DNA of 48,466 bases from Candidatus Prevotella equi (GTDB taxonomy: Bacteria > Bacteroidota > Bacteroidia > Bacteroidales > Bacteroidaceae), in the NCBI GenBank assembly GCA_018065145.1, contig JAGHTW010000173.1, positions 1-48,466 on the forward strand, written 5' to 3'. The notes below the pieces were generated by a model. The model saw only the letters and a list, made by a program, of their open reading frames with translations, made no database searches and was not told where the DNA came from. This document shows, piece by piece, positions 9,126-17,532 of this stretch; positions within the stretch are counted from its first letter, which is position 1; each line of letters starts with the position of its first letter. Both the position numbers and the translations under genes were made by a program.

Positions 9126-9992
9126 ATGATTATTGAGATTGACAACAGTTCCGGTTTCTGCTTCGGTGTGACAACAGCCATAGAGAAAGCAGAAGAGACA
9201 CTAAAAGCAGACAAACAGTTGTACTGCCTTGGTGATATAGTGCACAACGGCATGGAATGTGAGAGACTAAAACAAATGGGTCTCACAACAATAGAGCATG
9301 ATGAATATGCAAACCTTCATGATGCTACGGTACTGCTTCGCGCTCATGGCGAGCCACCATCAACATACGAGATGGCAAAGCAGAACAACATAAACATCAT
9401 TGATGCTACATGTCCTGTGGTTCTGGCGTTACAGAAACGAATAAGGAAGCGTTATGAAAGCCTTATTGCCAACAACAAGCCAAGCTCTATCGTGATATTC
9501 GGAAAGAATGGTCACGCAGAAGTTCTTGGACTGGTGGCACAGACAGAGGGAACGGCAATAGTCATAGAGCATGTGGAAGAGGTTGAGAAGCTTGACTTTA
9601 CACATGACATATATCTTTATTCGCAAACAACAAAGTCATTGGATGAGTTTCATCGCATCATAGAGTATTGCCAGGCACACATTGCTGAAGGCGCTACATT
9701 CCAAAGCTTTGATACTATCTGCCGACAGGTTGCCAATCGCATGCCGAACATCTGTCAGTTTGCAACAAGACATGATCTCATTCTCTTTGTTTGCGGACGT
9801 AAGAGCAGTAATGGCAAGGTGCTTTATAACGCATGTCGTGAACATAACGCCAACACACATCTTATAGAAGGTCCGGAAGAAATAAAAGCGGAATGGCTTA
9901 AAGGTATCAATAGCATAGGCATTTGCGGTGCTACCAGCACACCAAAATGGCTTATGGAACAGTGCAAAGAGTTTATAATGCATAATTCATAA
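9126..9992 (+). CDS. ispH: 4-hydroxy-3-methylbut-2-enyl diphosphate reductase IspH
   Basis: Last enzyme of the MEP isoprenoid pathway, reducing HMBPP to IPP and DMAPP with a [4Fe-4S] cluster. The three cluster cysteines are visible: C12 in GFCFGV, one in DATCPVV, and one in DTICRQVANR. The substrate-binding SSN (RKSSNGKVLY) is conserved. The length of 288 residues is standard. The last residues (MHNS) and the stop codon are written inside a heptamer repeat array, so the C-terminal tail is probably repeat-derived. It lies 16 bases after meaB and is likely co-transcribed with it. Confidence 0.96.
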   Translation: MIIEIDNSSGFCFGVTTAIEKAEETLKADKQLYCLGDIVHNGMECERLKQMGLTTIEHDEYANLHDATVLLRAHGEPPSTYEMAKQNNINIIDATCPVVLALQKRIRKRYESLIANNKPSSIVIFGKNGHAEVLGLVAQTEGTAIVIEHVEEVEKLDFTHDIYLYSQTTKSLDEFHRIIEYCQAHIAEGATFQSFDTICRQVANRMPNICQFATRHDLILFVCGRKSSNGKVLYNACREHNANTHLIEGPEEIKAEWLKGINSIGICGATSTPKWLMEQCKEFIMHNS

Positions 9993-10022
9993 TGCATAAT
10001 TTATAATGCATAATTCATAATA
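9974..10022. repeat. Heptamer tandem array, 7 units of (C/T)ATAAT(T/G/A)
   Basis: Seven consecutive 7-base units with consensus CATAAT(T/G) run from inside the ispH 3' end across most of the ispH-cmk gap. The same heptamer, in the opposite orientation, recurs at 40317-40351 and (as AACTATG) at 44984-45032. Confidence 0.85.
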
Positions 10023-10037
10023 AGATAAAGAAAATAG

Positions 10038-10727
10038 ATGAACAAGATTACGATAGCAATAGATGGTCACTCATCATGTGGCAAAAGCACTATGGCAAAA
10101 GACCTTGCCAAGGAGTTAGGTTATATATATGTTGACACGGGAGCAATGTATCGCACTGTGACACTTTACTGCATGTGCAACAATCTCTTCCTCGATAACG
10201 GTGAGGTTAACACCGAAGCGCTGAAGAAAGAGATGCAGAACGTGATAGTATCCTTCAAATTTAACGAAGAAACAGGACGTCCTGACGCTTATCTCAACGG
10301 CGAATGCGTGGAGAAGGTGATACGTTCCATCGAGGTTTCCAATAATGTCAGCAAGGTAGCTGCCATCGGTTTCGTTCGCGAAGCAATGGTAGAGCAACAG
10401 CGTGAGATGGGAAAAGAGAAGGGAGTGGTAATGGATGGTCGCGACATCGGAACGACAGTGTTCCCTGATGCTGAACTGAAGATATTCGTTACTGCATCAG
10501 CAGAAGTACGTGCGCAGCGTCGTTACGATGAACTTCAGGCAAAAGGAATGCCTGCTGACTATGAAGAGATACTGAAGAATGTGCAGGAACGCGACTATAT
10601 CGATTCACATCGTGAGGTATCTCCGCTAAGACAGGCTGACGATGCTATATTGTTGGACAATAGCAACATGACAATCCCAGAGCAGAAGCAATGGCTTATG
10701 GAACAGGCTCAGTCAAAGTTACAATAA
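10038..10727 (+). CDS. cmk: Cytidylate kinase
   Basis: Phosphorylates CMP/dCMP to the diphosphates in pyrimidine nucleotide metabolism. The P-loop GHSSCGKST is at residues 10-18. YVDTGAMYR, the [11 protein letters not shown] substrate segment and the RYDEL/ERDYIDS..R lid residues are all present. The length of 229 residues is normal for bacterial Cmk. It follows ispH after a 45-base gap filled with the heptamer array. The chosen ATG gives the expected N-terminus, KITIAIDG. Confidence 0.95.
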   Translation: MNKITIAIDGHSSCGKSTMAKDLAKELGYIYVDTGAMYRTVTLYCMCNNLFLDNGEVNTEALKKEMQNVIVSFKFNEETGRPDAYLNGECVEKVIRSIEVSNNVSKVAAIGFVREAMVEQQREMGKEKGVVMDGRDIGTTVFPDAELKIFVTASAEVRAQRRYDELQAKGMPADYEEILKNVQERDYIDSHREVSPLRQADDAILLDNSNMTIPEQKQWLMEQAQSKLQ

Positions 10728-10796
10728 GACCTTAACACATCTAAGAATCGAAACTTAAGCATTCAATACAAAATTATAATTCATTAATTCGGGAGA

Positions 10797-12788
10797 ATGA
10801 TTGTTTGCATAGCAGAGAAACCAAGCGTTGCAAAGGATATTGCACAAGTGCTTGGCGCTACATCATCAAGACAAGGATACATGGAGGGCAATGGTTATCA
10901 GGTAACATGGACCTTTGGCCACCTATGTACGCTAAAAGAACCTCATGACTACACAGAGATGTGGAAGCGATGGGGACTGGGTGCGTTGCCTATGATACCA
11001 CAACGCTTCGGCATCAAGCTGATAGACGACGAGGGAATAAAGAGACAGTTTGCGATAATAGAGAAACTGATGCAGAATGCTGATAGCATCATCAACTGCG
11101 GTGATGCTGGTCAGGAAGGAGAACTGATACAACGCTGGGTAATGCAGAAAGCCGGAGCGAAGTGTCCTGTAAAGCGTCTGTGGATATCATCGCTGACAGA
11201 GGAATCAATACGCGAGGGTTTCAACAGCCTTAAGGATCAAAAGGACTACGAACCTTTGTATATGGCGGGATTATCGCGCGCCATCGGCGACTGGCTTTTG
11301 GGCATGAATGCAACGCGTCTCTATACGTTAAAGTACCGAAATCAGGACCGTCGCAACAGTGGTGCGGGCAGTGTATTGTCTATTGGTCGTGTGCAGACAC
11401 CGACATTGGCAATGATTGTCAACAGACAAAAGGAAATAGAGAACTTCGTTCCTCGTAAGTCATGGGTGCTATCAACGTTGTATCGCGACACAAAGTTCTC
11501 AGCTATCACTCACGATGAAGATGCTGAGGCAGAGGATCGTGCTAATGTAGAGAAGGCAAAGGCAGAAGGTAAAACGCTAAAGCCAAAGGGCGACATCTTC
11601 ATGCCGTTGGAATATGCGACGGAAGAGGAAGGTATTGCAGTACTTGAGAATATAAAGAACAATCCTCTCACCATTCTTTCCACGCAGAAGAAGAAAGGAA
11701 AGGAAGCACCACCATACCTCTATGACCTCACATCGCTGCAGGTTGACTGTAACAAGAAATTCGGATTCACTGCCGAACAAACACTGAACATTATCCAAAG
11801 TCTTTACGAGAAGAAGGTAACGACATATCCTCGTGTTGATACTCGTTTCCTTACAGACGACATTTACGCAAAGTGTCCACAGATGCTTAACGGCGTTTTC
11901 CAGGTAAAGTTCAACGGTGTTGCTCCTTACGCTCAACTGATAAAGGCTATTGGAGGAAAGAAACTGAACAAAAGCAAGAAAGTCTTTGACAATTCCAAGG
12001 TCACCGACCACCATGCCATCATACCTACAGGAGTGATTCCTGCTGGTTTGACAGACATGGAACGCAAGGTTTACGACCTCGTAGCACGCGCTTTCATCGC
12101 AGTCTTCTATCCTGACTGTCTTTTTGAGACGACAACCGTCATGGCGGAAGTTCCGACGACAGCAACAGAGGGTAATGATAGCGAGAAGATTCTCTTCCGA
12201 ACAAGCGGTAAGGTGATAACAGATGAAGGTTGGAAAGTTGTCTTCAAGAATCCGGAACAGCAGGAAAAGACTCCTGATGAGGCAGAAGAGAAGACCGATG
12301 ATGCAGAAGAGCACTCAATGCCAGTATTCGTAAAGGGCGAAAGTGGTCCGCATATACCATCACTGTCAGAGAAACAGACGACACCACCGCCATATTACAC
12401 GGAGGCGACATTGCTTCGTGCGATGGAAACAGCAGGAAAATTCGTTGACAATGAAGAATTGCGCGCTGCCATGAAAGAAAACGGTATCGGCAGACCTTCA
12501 TCACGAGCAAATATCATTGAGACACTGTTCCGCAGGCATTACATTCGTCGCGAGAGAAAGCGCGTTGTTGCAACGACAACAGGCATAGAGCTTATCGATC
12601 TCATACATGAAGACTTGCTGAAGAGCCCAGAACTGACTGGTATATGGGAGAAGAAGCTTCGCGATATAGAGCATAAGACATACGATGCGGGACAATTCAT
12701 CAACGAACTGAAACAGCAGATTACCGCCATCGTTAATCAAGTGCTTGCAGACAATAGCAACCGCAAACTTGAGATAACAGAGAAATAA
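10797..12788 (+). CDS. topB: DNA topoisomerase III
   Basis: Type IA topoisomerase of the TopB class. The Toprim acidic motif is in GDAGQEGELI near residue 103. The active-site tyrosine is Y344 in VTTYPRVDTR. The length of 663 residues is right for TopB without C-terminal zinc fingers. An acidic/lysine-rich insertion lies near residues 240-265 and an acidic stretch near 490-505 (EEKTDDAEEH). It is separated from the next helicase gene by a single base, so the two are translationally adjacent and probably act together in DNA metabolism. The 69-base gap upstream has no recognisable promoter. Confidence 0.95.
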   Translation: MIVCIAEKPSVAKDIAQVLGATSSRQGYMEGNGYQVTWTFGHLCTLKEPHDYTEMWKRWGLGALPMIPQRFGIKLIDDEGIKRQFAIIEKLMQNADSIINCGDAGQEGELIQRWVMQKAGAKCPVKRLWISSLTEESIREGFNSLKDQKDYEPLYMAGLSRAIGDWLLGMNATRLYTLKYRNQDRRNSGAGSVLSIGRVQTPTLAMIVNRQKEIENFVPRKSWVLSTLYRDTKFSAITHDEDAEAEDRANVEKAKAEGKTLKPKGDIFMPLEYATEEEGIAVLENIKNNPLTILSTQKKKGKEAPPYLYDLTSLQVDCNKKFGFTAEQTLNIIQSLYEKKVTTYPRVDTRFLTDDIYAKCPQMLNGVFQVKFNGVAPYAQLIKAIGGKKLNKSKKVFDNSKVTDHHAIIPTGVIPAGLTDMERKVYDLVARAFIAVFYPDCLFETTTVMAEVPTTATEGNDSEKILFRTSGKVITDEGWKVVFKNPEQQEKTPDEAEEKTDDAEEHSMPVFVKGESGPHIPSLSEKQTTPPPYYTEATLLRAMETAGKFVDNEELRAAMKENGIGRPSSRANIIETLFRRHYIRRERKRVVATTTGIELIDLIHEDLLKSPELTGIWEKKLRDIEHKTYDAGQFINELKQQITAIVNQVLADNSNRKLEITEK

Positions 12789-12789
12789 G

Positions 12790-14736
12790 ATGCAGAACAG
12801 CACACTATACCTACAACGCTTGAAGAACCTTCTCCTCATGGAATATGAGTCTGAGAAGGAAGAGTTTCGTGTGCAGTCTGAAAAGATGGGCATACCGCGC
12901 AAGATACGCAGAGGCATCTGCTGGTATCCCATAACCATTGGCCGTTCGTACTACAACTCCCTCAATCAGCTTGTCATAGAACTGCACAACGCAAGTAAAG
13001 AAGACGTTGATGAAGACGATGATAACCTCTTCGAATACGGCAAGCCCGTGCAGTTCTTCACAAAAAGGGAAGATGGAACGATACGTTATCTCTCTTTTCC
13101 TTCTATGGTTAGTTACGTTGACGGCACAAGGATGGTGACAAGCGTACCATCTGTCAGCAATGTAGCAGAACTGACAAACCTTGATATTGTAGGAGTACAG
13201 CTGTATTTTGACGAGACGAGTTACAAGACAATGCTTCACGCGCTGGATGATGTCATCAATGCCAAGGGCAGACGCTTGACAGAACTGCGCGATATCTTTG
13301 CGGGTCAGAAAGAATTAGGCAAGCTTACCATGCCACCGATGCAGTTTCCTTGGCTTAACGCGACGCAGCAGAAGGCTGTCAATGAGGTATTATGGGCAAA
13401 GGACGTTGCCGTTGTGCATGGTCCTCCGGGAACAGGAAAGACAACAACACTCGTTGAAGCCATATACGAAACACTTCGACGTGAGACTCAGGTATTGGTA
13501 TGTGCGCAAAGCAACATGGCTGTTGACTGGATATCAGAGAAACTTGTCGATCATGGCGTACCTGTATTACGCATAGGCAATCCTACTCGCGTCAACGACA
13601 AGATGCTATCGTTCACCTACGAGCGAAAGTTTGAGTCACATCCTGACTATCCTGAGCTATGGGCGATGCGTAAAAACATCCGGCAACTGCGTGAAAACAG
13701 GAAGAAAGGCGACAACTACCATCAGAAAATAGCACGATTGCGCGAACGAGCCGCAGAGATAGAGATGCGAATACAAGCCAGTCTCTTCAATGAGGCAAGG
13801 GTTATCGCATGCACTCTTGTCGGTTCTGCGAACAAGATACTCGTTGGTCAGCGTTTCTCCACCTTATTTATAGATGAGGCAGCGCAGGCTCTTGAACCCG
13901 CTTGTTGGATAGCCATACGCCGTGCCGGCAGAGTTATCCTTGCAGGCGACCATCAGCAGCTGCCACCAACGATAAAATGCTTCGATGCCATGAAGCAAGG
14001 ACTCGGCAAGACTCTCATGGAACGCATAGTAGAGAATCAACCTTCTGTGGTAACTTTACTGGGAGTGCAATATCGTATGAACGAAGCCATCATGCGATTC
14101 TCATCCGATTGGTTCTACGGAGGCAAGTTATTATCGGACAACAGCGTGCGCCACCGCTCTGTTCTTGACTATGATAATCCCATATCATGGATAGACAGCG
14201 AAGAACCAGAGCAGTTTATTGGCGAGAGTCACGGACGAATAAACAAGGCAGAGGCCGATTTATTGCTTGACACATTGGAGCAATACGTAGAAAAAATCGG
14301 CAAGACACGCTTCATCGAAGAGCGTTTGGATGTAGGCATTATATCACCATACCGTGTCCAGACGCAGTATATCCGCCAACAGATACGCAAACGTGAGAGT
14401 TTCCGACAGATACGTTCGCTCATCACTGTGAATACCGTTGATGGTTTTCAGGGTCAGGAGCGCGATATCATTCTCATTTCACTGGTGAGAAGTAACGAAC
14501 ACGGTCAGATAGGCTTCCTTTCCGACCTTAGAAGAATGAATGTTGCCATGACACGAGCCCGCATGAAGCTCATCATCTTTGGCAATGCAGCAACCCTCTC
14601 CCACTCCACCTTCTACAAAAAACTATTAGAATACATTGAAACAAATAGCAACCTTCCACTCTCCCTTCCAAACGAAGTTCGGAATACCACGTCAGGCGGG
14701 AGTAGTACAGACACTCTCGGGCACGATAGTCTTTGA
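12790..14736 (+). CDS. UPF1/IGHMBP2-like superfamily 1 helicase
   Basis: ATP-dependent SF1B nucleic-acid helicase. Walker A GPPGTGKT is at residues 211-218, DEAAQ at 362-366, GDHQQLPPT follows, then QYRM (427-430), VDGFQGQERD and the MTRAR box. The N-terminal ~180 residues match the OB-type region of bacterial IGHMBP2-like proteins. A coiled segment (~295-330) sits between motifs I and II. The last 33 residues lie in DNA that also encodes the start of trmO in another frame. They are polar and Ser/Thr-rich, and look like a read-through extension past a natural end near KKLLEYIE. Substrate not known. Confidence 0.9.
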   Translation: MQNSTLYLQRLKNLLLMEYESEKEEFRVQSEKMGIPRKIRRGICWYPITIGRSYYNSLNQLVIELHNASKEDVDEDDDNLFEYGKPVQFFTKREDGTIRYLSFPSMVSYVDGTRMVTSVPSVSNVAELTNLDIVGVQLYFDETSYKTMLHALDDVINAKGRRLTELRDIFAGQKELGKLTMPPMQFPWLNATQQKAVNEVLWAKDVAVVHGPPGTGKTTTLVEAIYETLRRETQVLVCAQSNMAVDWISEKLVDHGVPVLRIGNPTRVNDKMLSFTYERKFESHPDYPELWAMRKNIRQLRENRKKGDNYHQKIARLRERAAEIEMRIQASLFNEARVIACTLVGSANKILVGQRFSTLFIDEAAQALEPACWIAIRRAGRVILAGDHQQLPPTIKCFDAMKQGLGKTLMERIVENQPSVVTLLGVQYRMNEAIMRFSSDWFYGGKLLSDNSVRHRSVLDYDNPISWIDSEEPEQFIGESHGRINKAEADLLLDTLEQYVEKIGKTRFIEERLDVGIISPYRVQTQYIRQQIRKRESFRQIRSLITVNTVDGFQGQERDIILISLVRSNEHGQIGFLSDLRRMNVAMTRARMKLIIFGNAATLSHSTFYKKLLEYIETNSNLPLSLPNEVRNTTSGGSSTDTLGHDSL

Positions 14737-15307
14737 AAAGGACTACCGCAGCATTGACGCCATCCGCGGAATGGAGGACTTTGACTACCTATGGCTCATC
14801 TGGTGTTTCTCAGCCAATAGCCATTCAGCAAAAGGCGTTACGGTGCGTCCTCCTCGTTTGGGTGGCAACAAGCAGTTAGGTGTTTTTGCCACTCGCTCGC
14901 CATTCCGTCCTAATCCCATAGGACTATCATCAGTCCGCATAGAACGAATAGACTACGACTGCCCCGATGCGCCAGTGATACACGTACTTGGTGCTGACCT
15001 TATGGACGGCACGCCGATATATGACATCAAGCCATATATCCCCTATACTGATTCACATCCAGAGGCAAGAGGAGGATTCACTGATTCCGTTTCATGGCAA
15101 CCGTTAAATGTAGAAATACCAGAACAAATCAGTACTTTACTGACACGAGAAGGTATCGATATAGAAACGCTTCGTGAGGTATTATCGCAAGACCCACGCC
15201 CACAATATCATAATGACGCCGATAGGGTTTACGGAATGCCATACGGTGCTCATGATATACGTTTCAAAGTAAACGACGATACCCTTACCGTAATAGAAAT
15301 ATCATAA
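14636..15307 (+). CDS. trmO: tRNA (t6A37) N6-methyltransferase TrmO/TsaA
   Basis: TsaA/TrmO-family S-adenosylmethionine-dependent methyltransferase of t6A at position 37 of tRNA-Thr. The signatures IATFHSPF, KFGIPRQAGVV, RPPRLGG, TRSPFRPNPIGLS and DGTPIYDIKPYIPY are all present. The 223 residues are full length. The start is the unusual TTG at 14636: an in-frame stop lies at 14627-14629, and the conserved N-terminal IATFHSPF begins three codons later. It therefore overlaps the helicase gene by 101 bases in a different frame. No Shine-Dalgarno site is seen, as usual in this phylum. Confidence 0.93.
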   Translation: MKQIATFHSPFQTKFGIPRQAGVVQTLSGTIVFEKDYRSIDAIRGMEDFDYLWLIWCFSANSHSAKGVTVRPPRLGGNKQLGVFATRSPFRPNPIGLSSVRIERIDYDCPDAPVIHVLGADLMDGTPIYDIKPYIPYTDSHPEARGGFTDSVSWQPLNVEIPEQISTLLTREGIDIETLREVLSQDPRPQYHNDADRVYGMPYGAHDIRFKVNDDTLTVIEIS

Positions 15308-15311
15308 ATAA

Positions 15312-15343
15312 TTTGTGTAATCCAGCTTTTTATATTACCTTTG
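15312..15343 (+). promoter_or_regulatory. Bacteroidota promoter of the tRNA-Ser gene
   Basis: TTTG at 15312-15315 and TAccTTTG at 15336-15343, about 20 bases apart, match the -33/-7 consensus. The mature tRNA starts 12 bases after the -7 box. Confidence 0.75.
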
Positions 15344-15355
15344 CACTCGCAAAAA

Positions 15356-15443
15356 GGAGAGGTGCTCGAGTGGTTGAAGAGGCACGCCTGGAAAGCGTGT
15401 ATTCCCCTAAAGGGAATCGCAGGTTCGAATCCTGTTCTCTCCG
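15356..15443 (+). tRNA. tRNA-Ser(GGA)
   Basis: An 88-base class II tRNA. The acceptor GGAGAGG pairs with TCTCTCC (one G-T), with discriminator G. The anticodon loop CTGGAAA gives anticodon GGA (UCC/UCU codons) on stem CACGC/GCGTG. The long variable arm ATTCCCCTAAAGGGAAT is typical of serine tRNA. The T arm carries TTCGAAT. The 3' CCA is not encoded. Confidence 0.96.
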
Positions 15444-15476
15444 CTAACGCATAACGTCACTGAAACTATTGACGAT

Positions 15477-15513
15477 AAAAATCCCCGAAAGATTATTCTT
15501 CCGGGGATTTTTT
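15477..15513. terminator. Bidirectional terminator between tRNA-Ser and mdh
   Basis: AAAAATCCCCG (15477-15487) pairs with CGGGGATTTTT (15502-15512), with T or A runs on both sides. It serves the plus-strand tRNA and the convergent mdh gene. Confidence 0.85.
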
Positions 15514-15533
15514 ATTTATTACCTTTTATTTTC

Positions 15534-16526
15534 TTAGAGGTTTGGATTGAGAGTCTTCCAATCTTCTACAGCAGGGATGATGCCGAGAGAGATGATTTCA
15601 TCACGCATCTTCTGCAAGTGCTCGTATGAAGACTTCAGTGCAGCCATCTCTTCCTCAGTACCCTGTGGTGCTGTGAAGCTAACGCCGTTAGCATCGATTA
15701 CAGAAGGCATAGCCATCATAACGTTCTTCATGCCGCACTTGTCGCAGTTTACATAGCAACCAGCAGGCCATGTGAACTTCTCACCGCCCATAGCGCCTTC
15801 AATCATCTTGACAGCCTGATAAGATGGGCTCTGGAAAGAAGAACGACCACGAAGCTTGATGATGTTTGAACCGCCCTGAGTTGTCATGTGCTTAATCTCT
15901 GCCCAACGCTCCTCAGAGAGAGGAAGTTCAGAGAGAGGCTTGCCATCAATCATTGCCTTTGAAGCGAATACAGCCATCTGCTCACCGTGACCACCGTATG
16001 TGTAAGCGCCAGTCACCTTATCCTGCTGTACGCCGAACTCCATAGCGAGCTGCTGCTGCAGACGTGTAGAGTCGAGTGCTGCGAGTGAAGTCATCTGATT
16101 TGGCTTCAAACCAGAGTGGATAAGAGCTGTGAGAGCTGTTACGTCAGCAGGGTTGAAGATTACAACTACATGCTTTACGTCAGGGCAGTACTCCTTGATG
16201 AAGTCACCGAACTGTGCAGCAATCTGGCAGTTACCCTTGAGCAGATCCTCACGTGTCATACCTTCCTTACGTGGTGCGCCACCAGAAGAGATAATATACT
16301 TAGCACCAGTGAAAGCCTCCTTAGGGTCAACAGTCCAAGTAATGTTTGCTCCTGGGAAAGCACAGTGCGCCATCTCATCAGCTACACCATGAACGCCAGG
16401 TTCAAAGATGTCATAAAGACAGATGTTTGGTGTAAGACCAAGCATAAGAGCTGATTGAACCATGTTAGAACCAATCATACCACCAGCTCCAGCGATAACG
16501 AGTTTTTCGTCTGTAAGAAATTTCAT
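15534..16526 (-). CDS. mdh: Malate dehydrogenase
   Basis: NAD-dependent malate/oxaloacetate dehydrogenase, used in the reductive branch to succinate. The Rossmann motif GAGGMIGS is at residues 13-20. Substrate residues are R86 (APRKEGMTR, arginine where lactate dehydrogenases carry glutamine), R92, D152/R155 (LDSTR) and catalytic H180 (YGGHGEQM). The length of 330 residues is normal. It has its own promoter upstream and converges on the tRNA-Ser gene with a shared terminator. Confidence 0.92.
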   Translation of the reverse strand: MKFLTDEKLVIAGAGGMIGSNMVQSALMLGLTPNICLYDIFEPGVHGVADEMAHCAFPGANITWTVDPKEAFTGAKYIISSGGAPRKEGMTREDLLKGNCQIAAQFGDFIKEYCPDVKHVVVIFNPADVTALTALIHSGLKPNQMTSLAALDSTRLQQQLAMEFGVQQDKVTGAYTYGGHGEQMAVFASKAMIDGKPLSELPLSEERWAEIKHMTTQGGSNIIKLRGRSSFQSPSYQAVKMIEGAMGGEKFTWPAGCYVNCDKCGMKNVMMAMPSVIDANGVSFTAPQGTEEEMAALKSSYEHLQKMRDEIISLGIIPAVEDWKTLNPNL

Positions 16527-16565
16527 AATCCTAAATATTTAATTTTTATAACTTGATTTCGTTTG

Positions 16566-16573
16566 CAAAGTTA
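16566..16573 (-). promoter_or_regulatory. -7 box of the mdh promoter
   Basis: On the minus strand this reads TAACTTTG followed by C, about 40 bases before the mdh start codon. No clear TTTG is seen at the expected -33 position. Confidence 0.6.
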
Positions 16574-16585
16574 CTAAAAAAAAAG

Positions 16586-16610
16586 AAAACGGAAAAATAA
16601 ATTCCGTTTT
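16586..16610 (-). terminator. Terminator of the 16697-17485 lipoprotein gene
   Basis: A perfect 9-bp stem, AAAACGGAA / TTCCGTTTT, has a 7-base loop. On the minus strand a long T tract follows (16574-16585). Confidence 0.88.
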
Positions 16611-16696
16611 CTTTATGTATTATAGTAAAAAATGAGACAACTTTGTCAAGTGAATATTACACAATTGTCACATCATGGCTATTTCGCCATTGTTTT

Positions 16697-17485
16697 TTAC
16701 TTCAGGAGAGAAGCGCGAGCAGTCTCAATCTGTGGCTTCATCTTCTCCAACTGCTCCTTGAGCTGGTCAACAGAGATAGCGTTGAGTTCGTTCAGTGGAG
16801 CGAGAACCTCTACGAGACCCTTGATGTTATTGTCATAAGTAGCGAGGTCGTCGAGAGCGAGCTTAACGAGTGCGATGTGATAAGTAAGGTTAGAAGCTGA
16901 CTCATCATCAAATGCAGGGAGGAACTTCTCTGTGTTCTGTGAGATAACATAGAGCTGCTCAACAACAACAGCAGCAGCCTGCTCCCAGAAGAGGTTGATG
17001 CGACCGTTTTCCTTCTCAGCAACGTACATAGCCTTTACGTCCTCAGCAGTGCTCTCGTCCTTGTAGTTAACAGCAGGATCGTTTACGTCAGTTGCAATCT
17101 TAGAGATAGCAGCCTTGTAAGCCTCAACATCCATATTATAGAGTTTAGCAACGTTCATGTCAACAACGAGCATACCGAGCGCACGATACTTCTGTGAGAG
17201 GAGAGACAGGTCCTGTGTCTCAGCGATATCAAGGAGATACTCTGGCTTTGCCTTTATCTCTTCGTCAGAGAGAGTAATCTTACCGTTTGTCATCACGCCC
17301 TCTACTGGCTTCAACTTACCCCATTCGTCAGCGATAGAGTCGAGCTCTACCATAATCTTCTCCTCAATCTGAGCCTGCTCGAAAGAGATTGTGTCTGTTG
17401 ACTCGTCTGTTGCCTGTGTCTTATTGCCACAAGAAGCAAACACCAAAGCTGCTGCAGCAGCTACAATGAATGAAAATTTCTTCAT
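16697..17485 (-). CDS. Predicted lipoprotein, helical, function unknown
   Basis: A 262-residue lipoprotein with signal peptide and lipobox FASC (cysteine at residue 19). The mature protein is acidic, almost entirely predicted helical and rich in Glu/Ala/Leu, without a motif I can name. It is probably anchored in the inner or outer membrane facing the periplasm. It starts 47 bases after the large ABC exporter gene on the same strand, with no clear promoter between, so it may be the downstream gene of that transcript. A strong terminator follows its stop codon. Confidence 0.8.
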   Translation of the reverse strand: MKKFSFIVAAAAALVFASCGNKTQATDESTDTISFEQAQIEEKIMVELDSIADEWGKLKPVEGVMTNGKITLSDEEIKAKPEYLLDIAETQDLSLLSQKYRALGMLVVDMNVAKLYNMDVEAYKAAISKIATDVNDPAVNYKDESTAEDVKAMYVAEKENGRINLFWEQAAAVVVEQLYVISQNTEKFLPAFDDESASNLTYHIALVKLALDDLATYDNNIKGLVEVLAPLNELNAISVDQLKEQLEKMKPQIETARASLLK

Positions 17486-17532
17486 AGTTTTTTAAAAAGT
17501 TAAATTATTAATTATTATTTATTTATTTTTCC

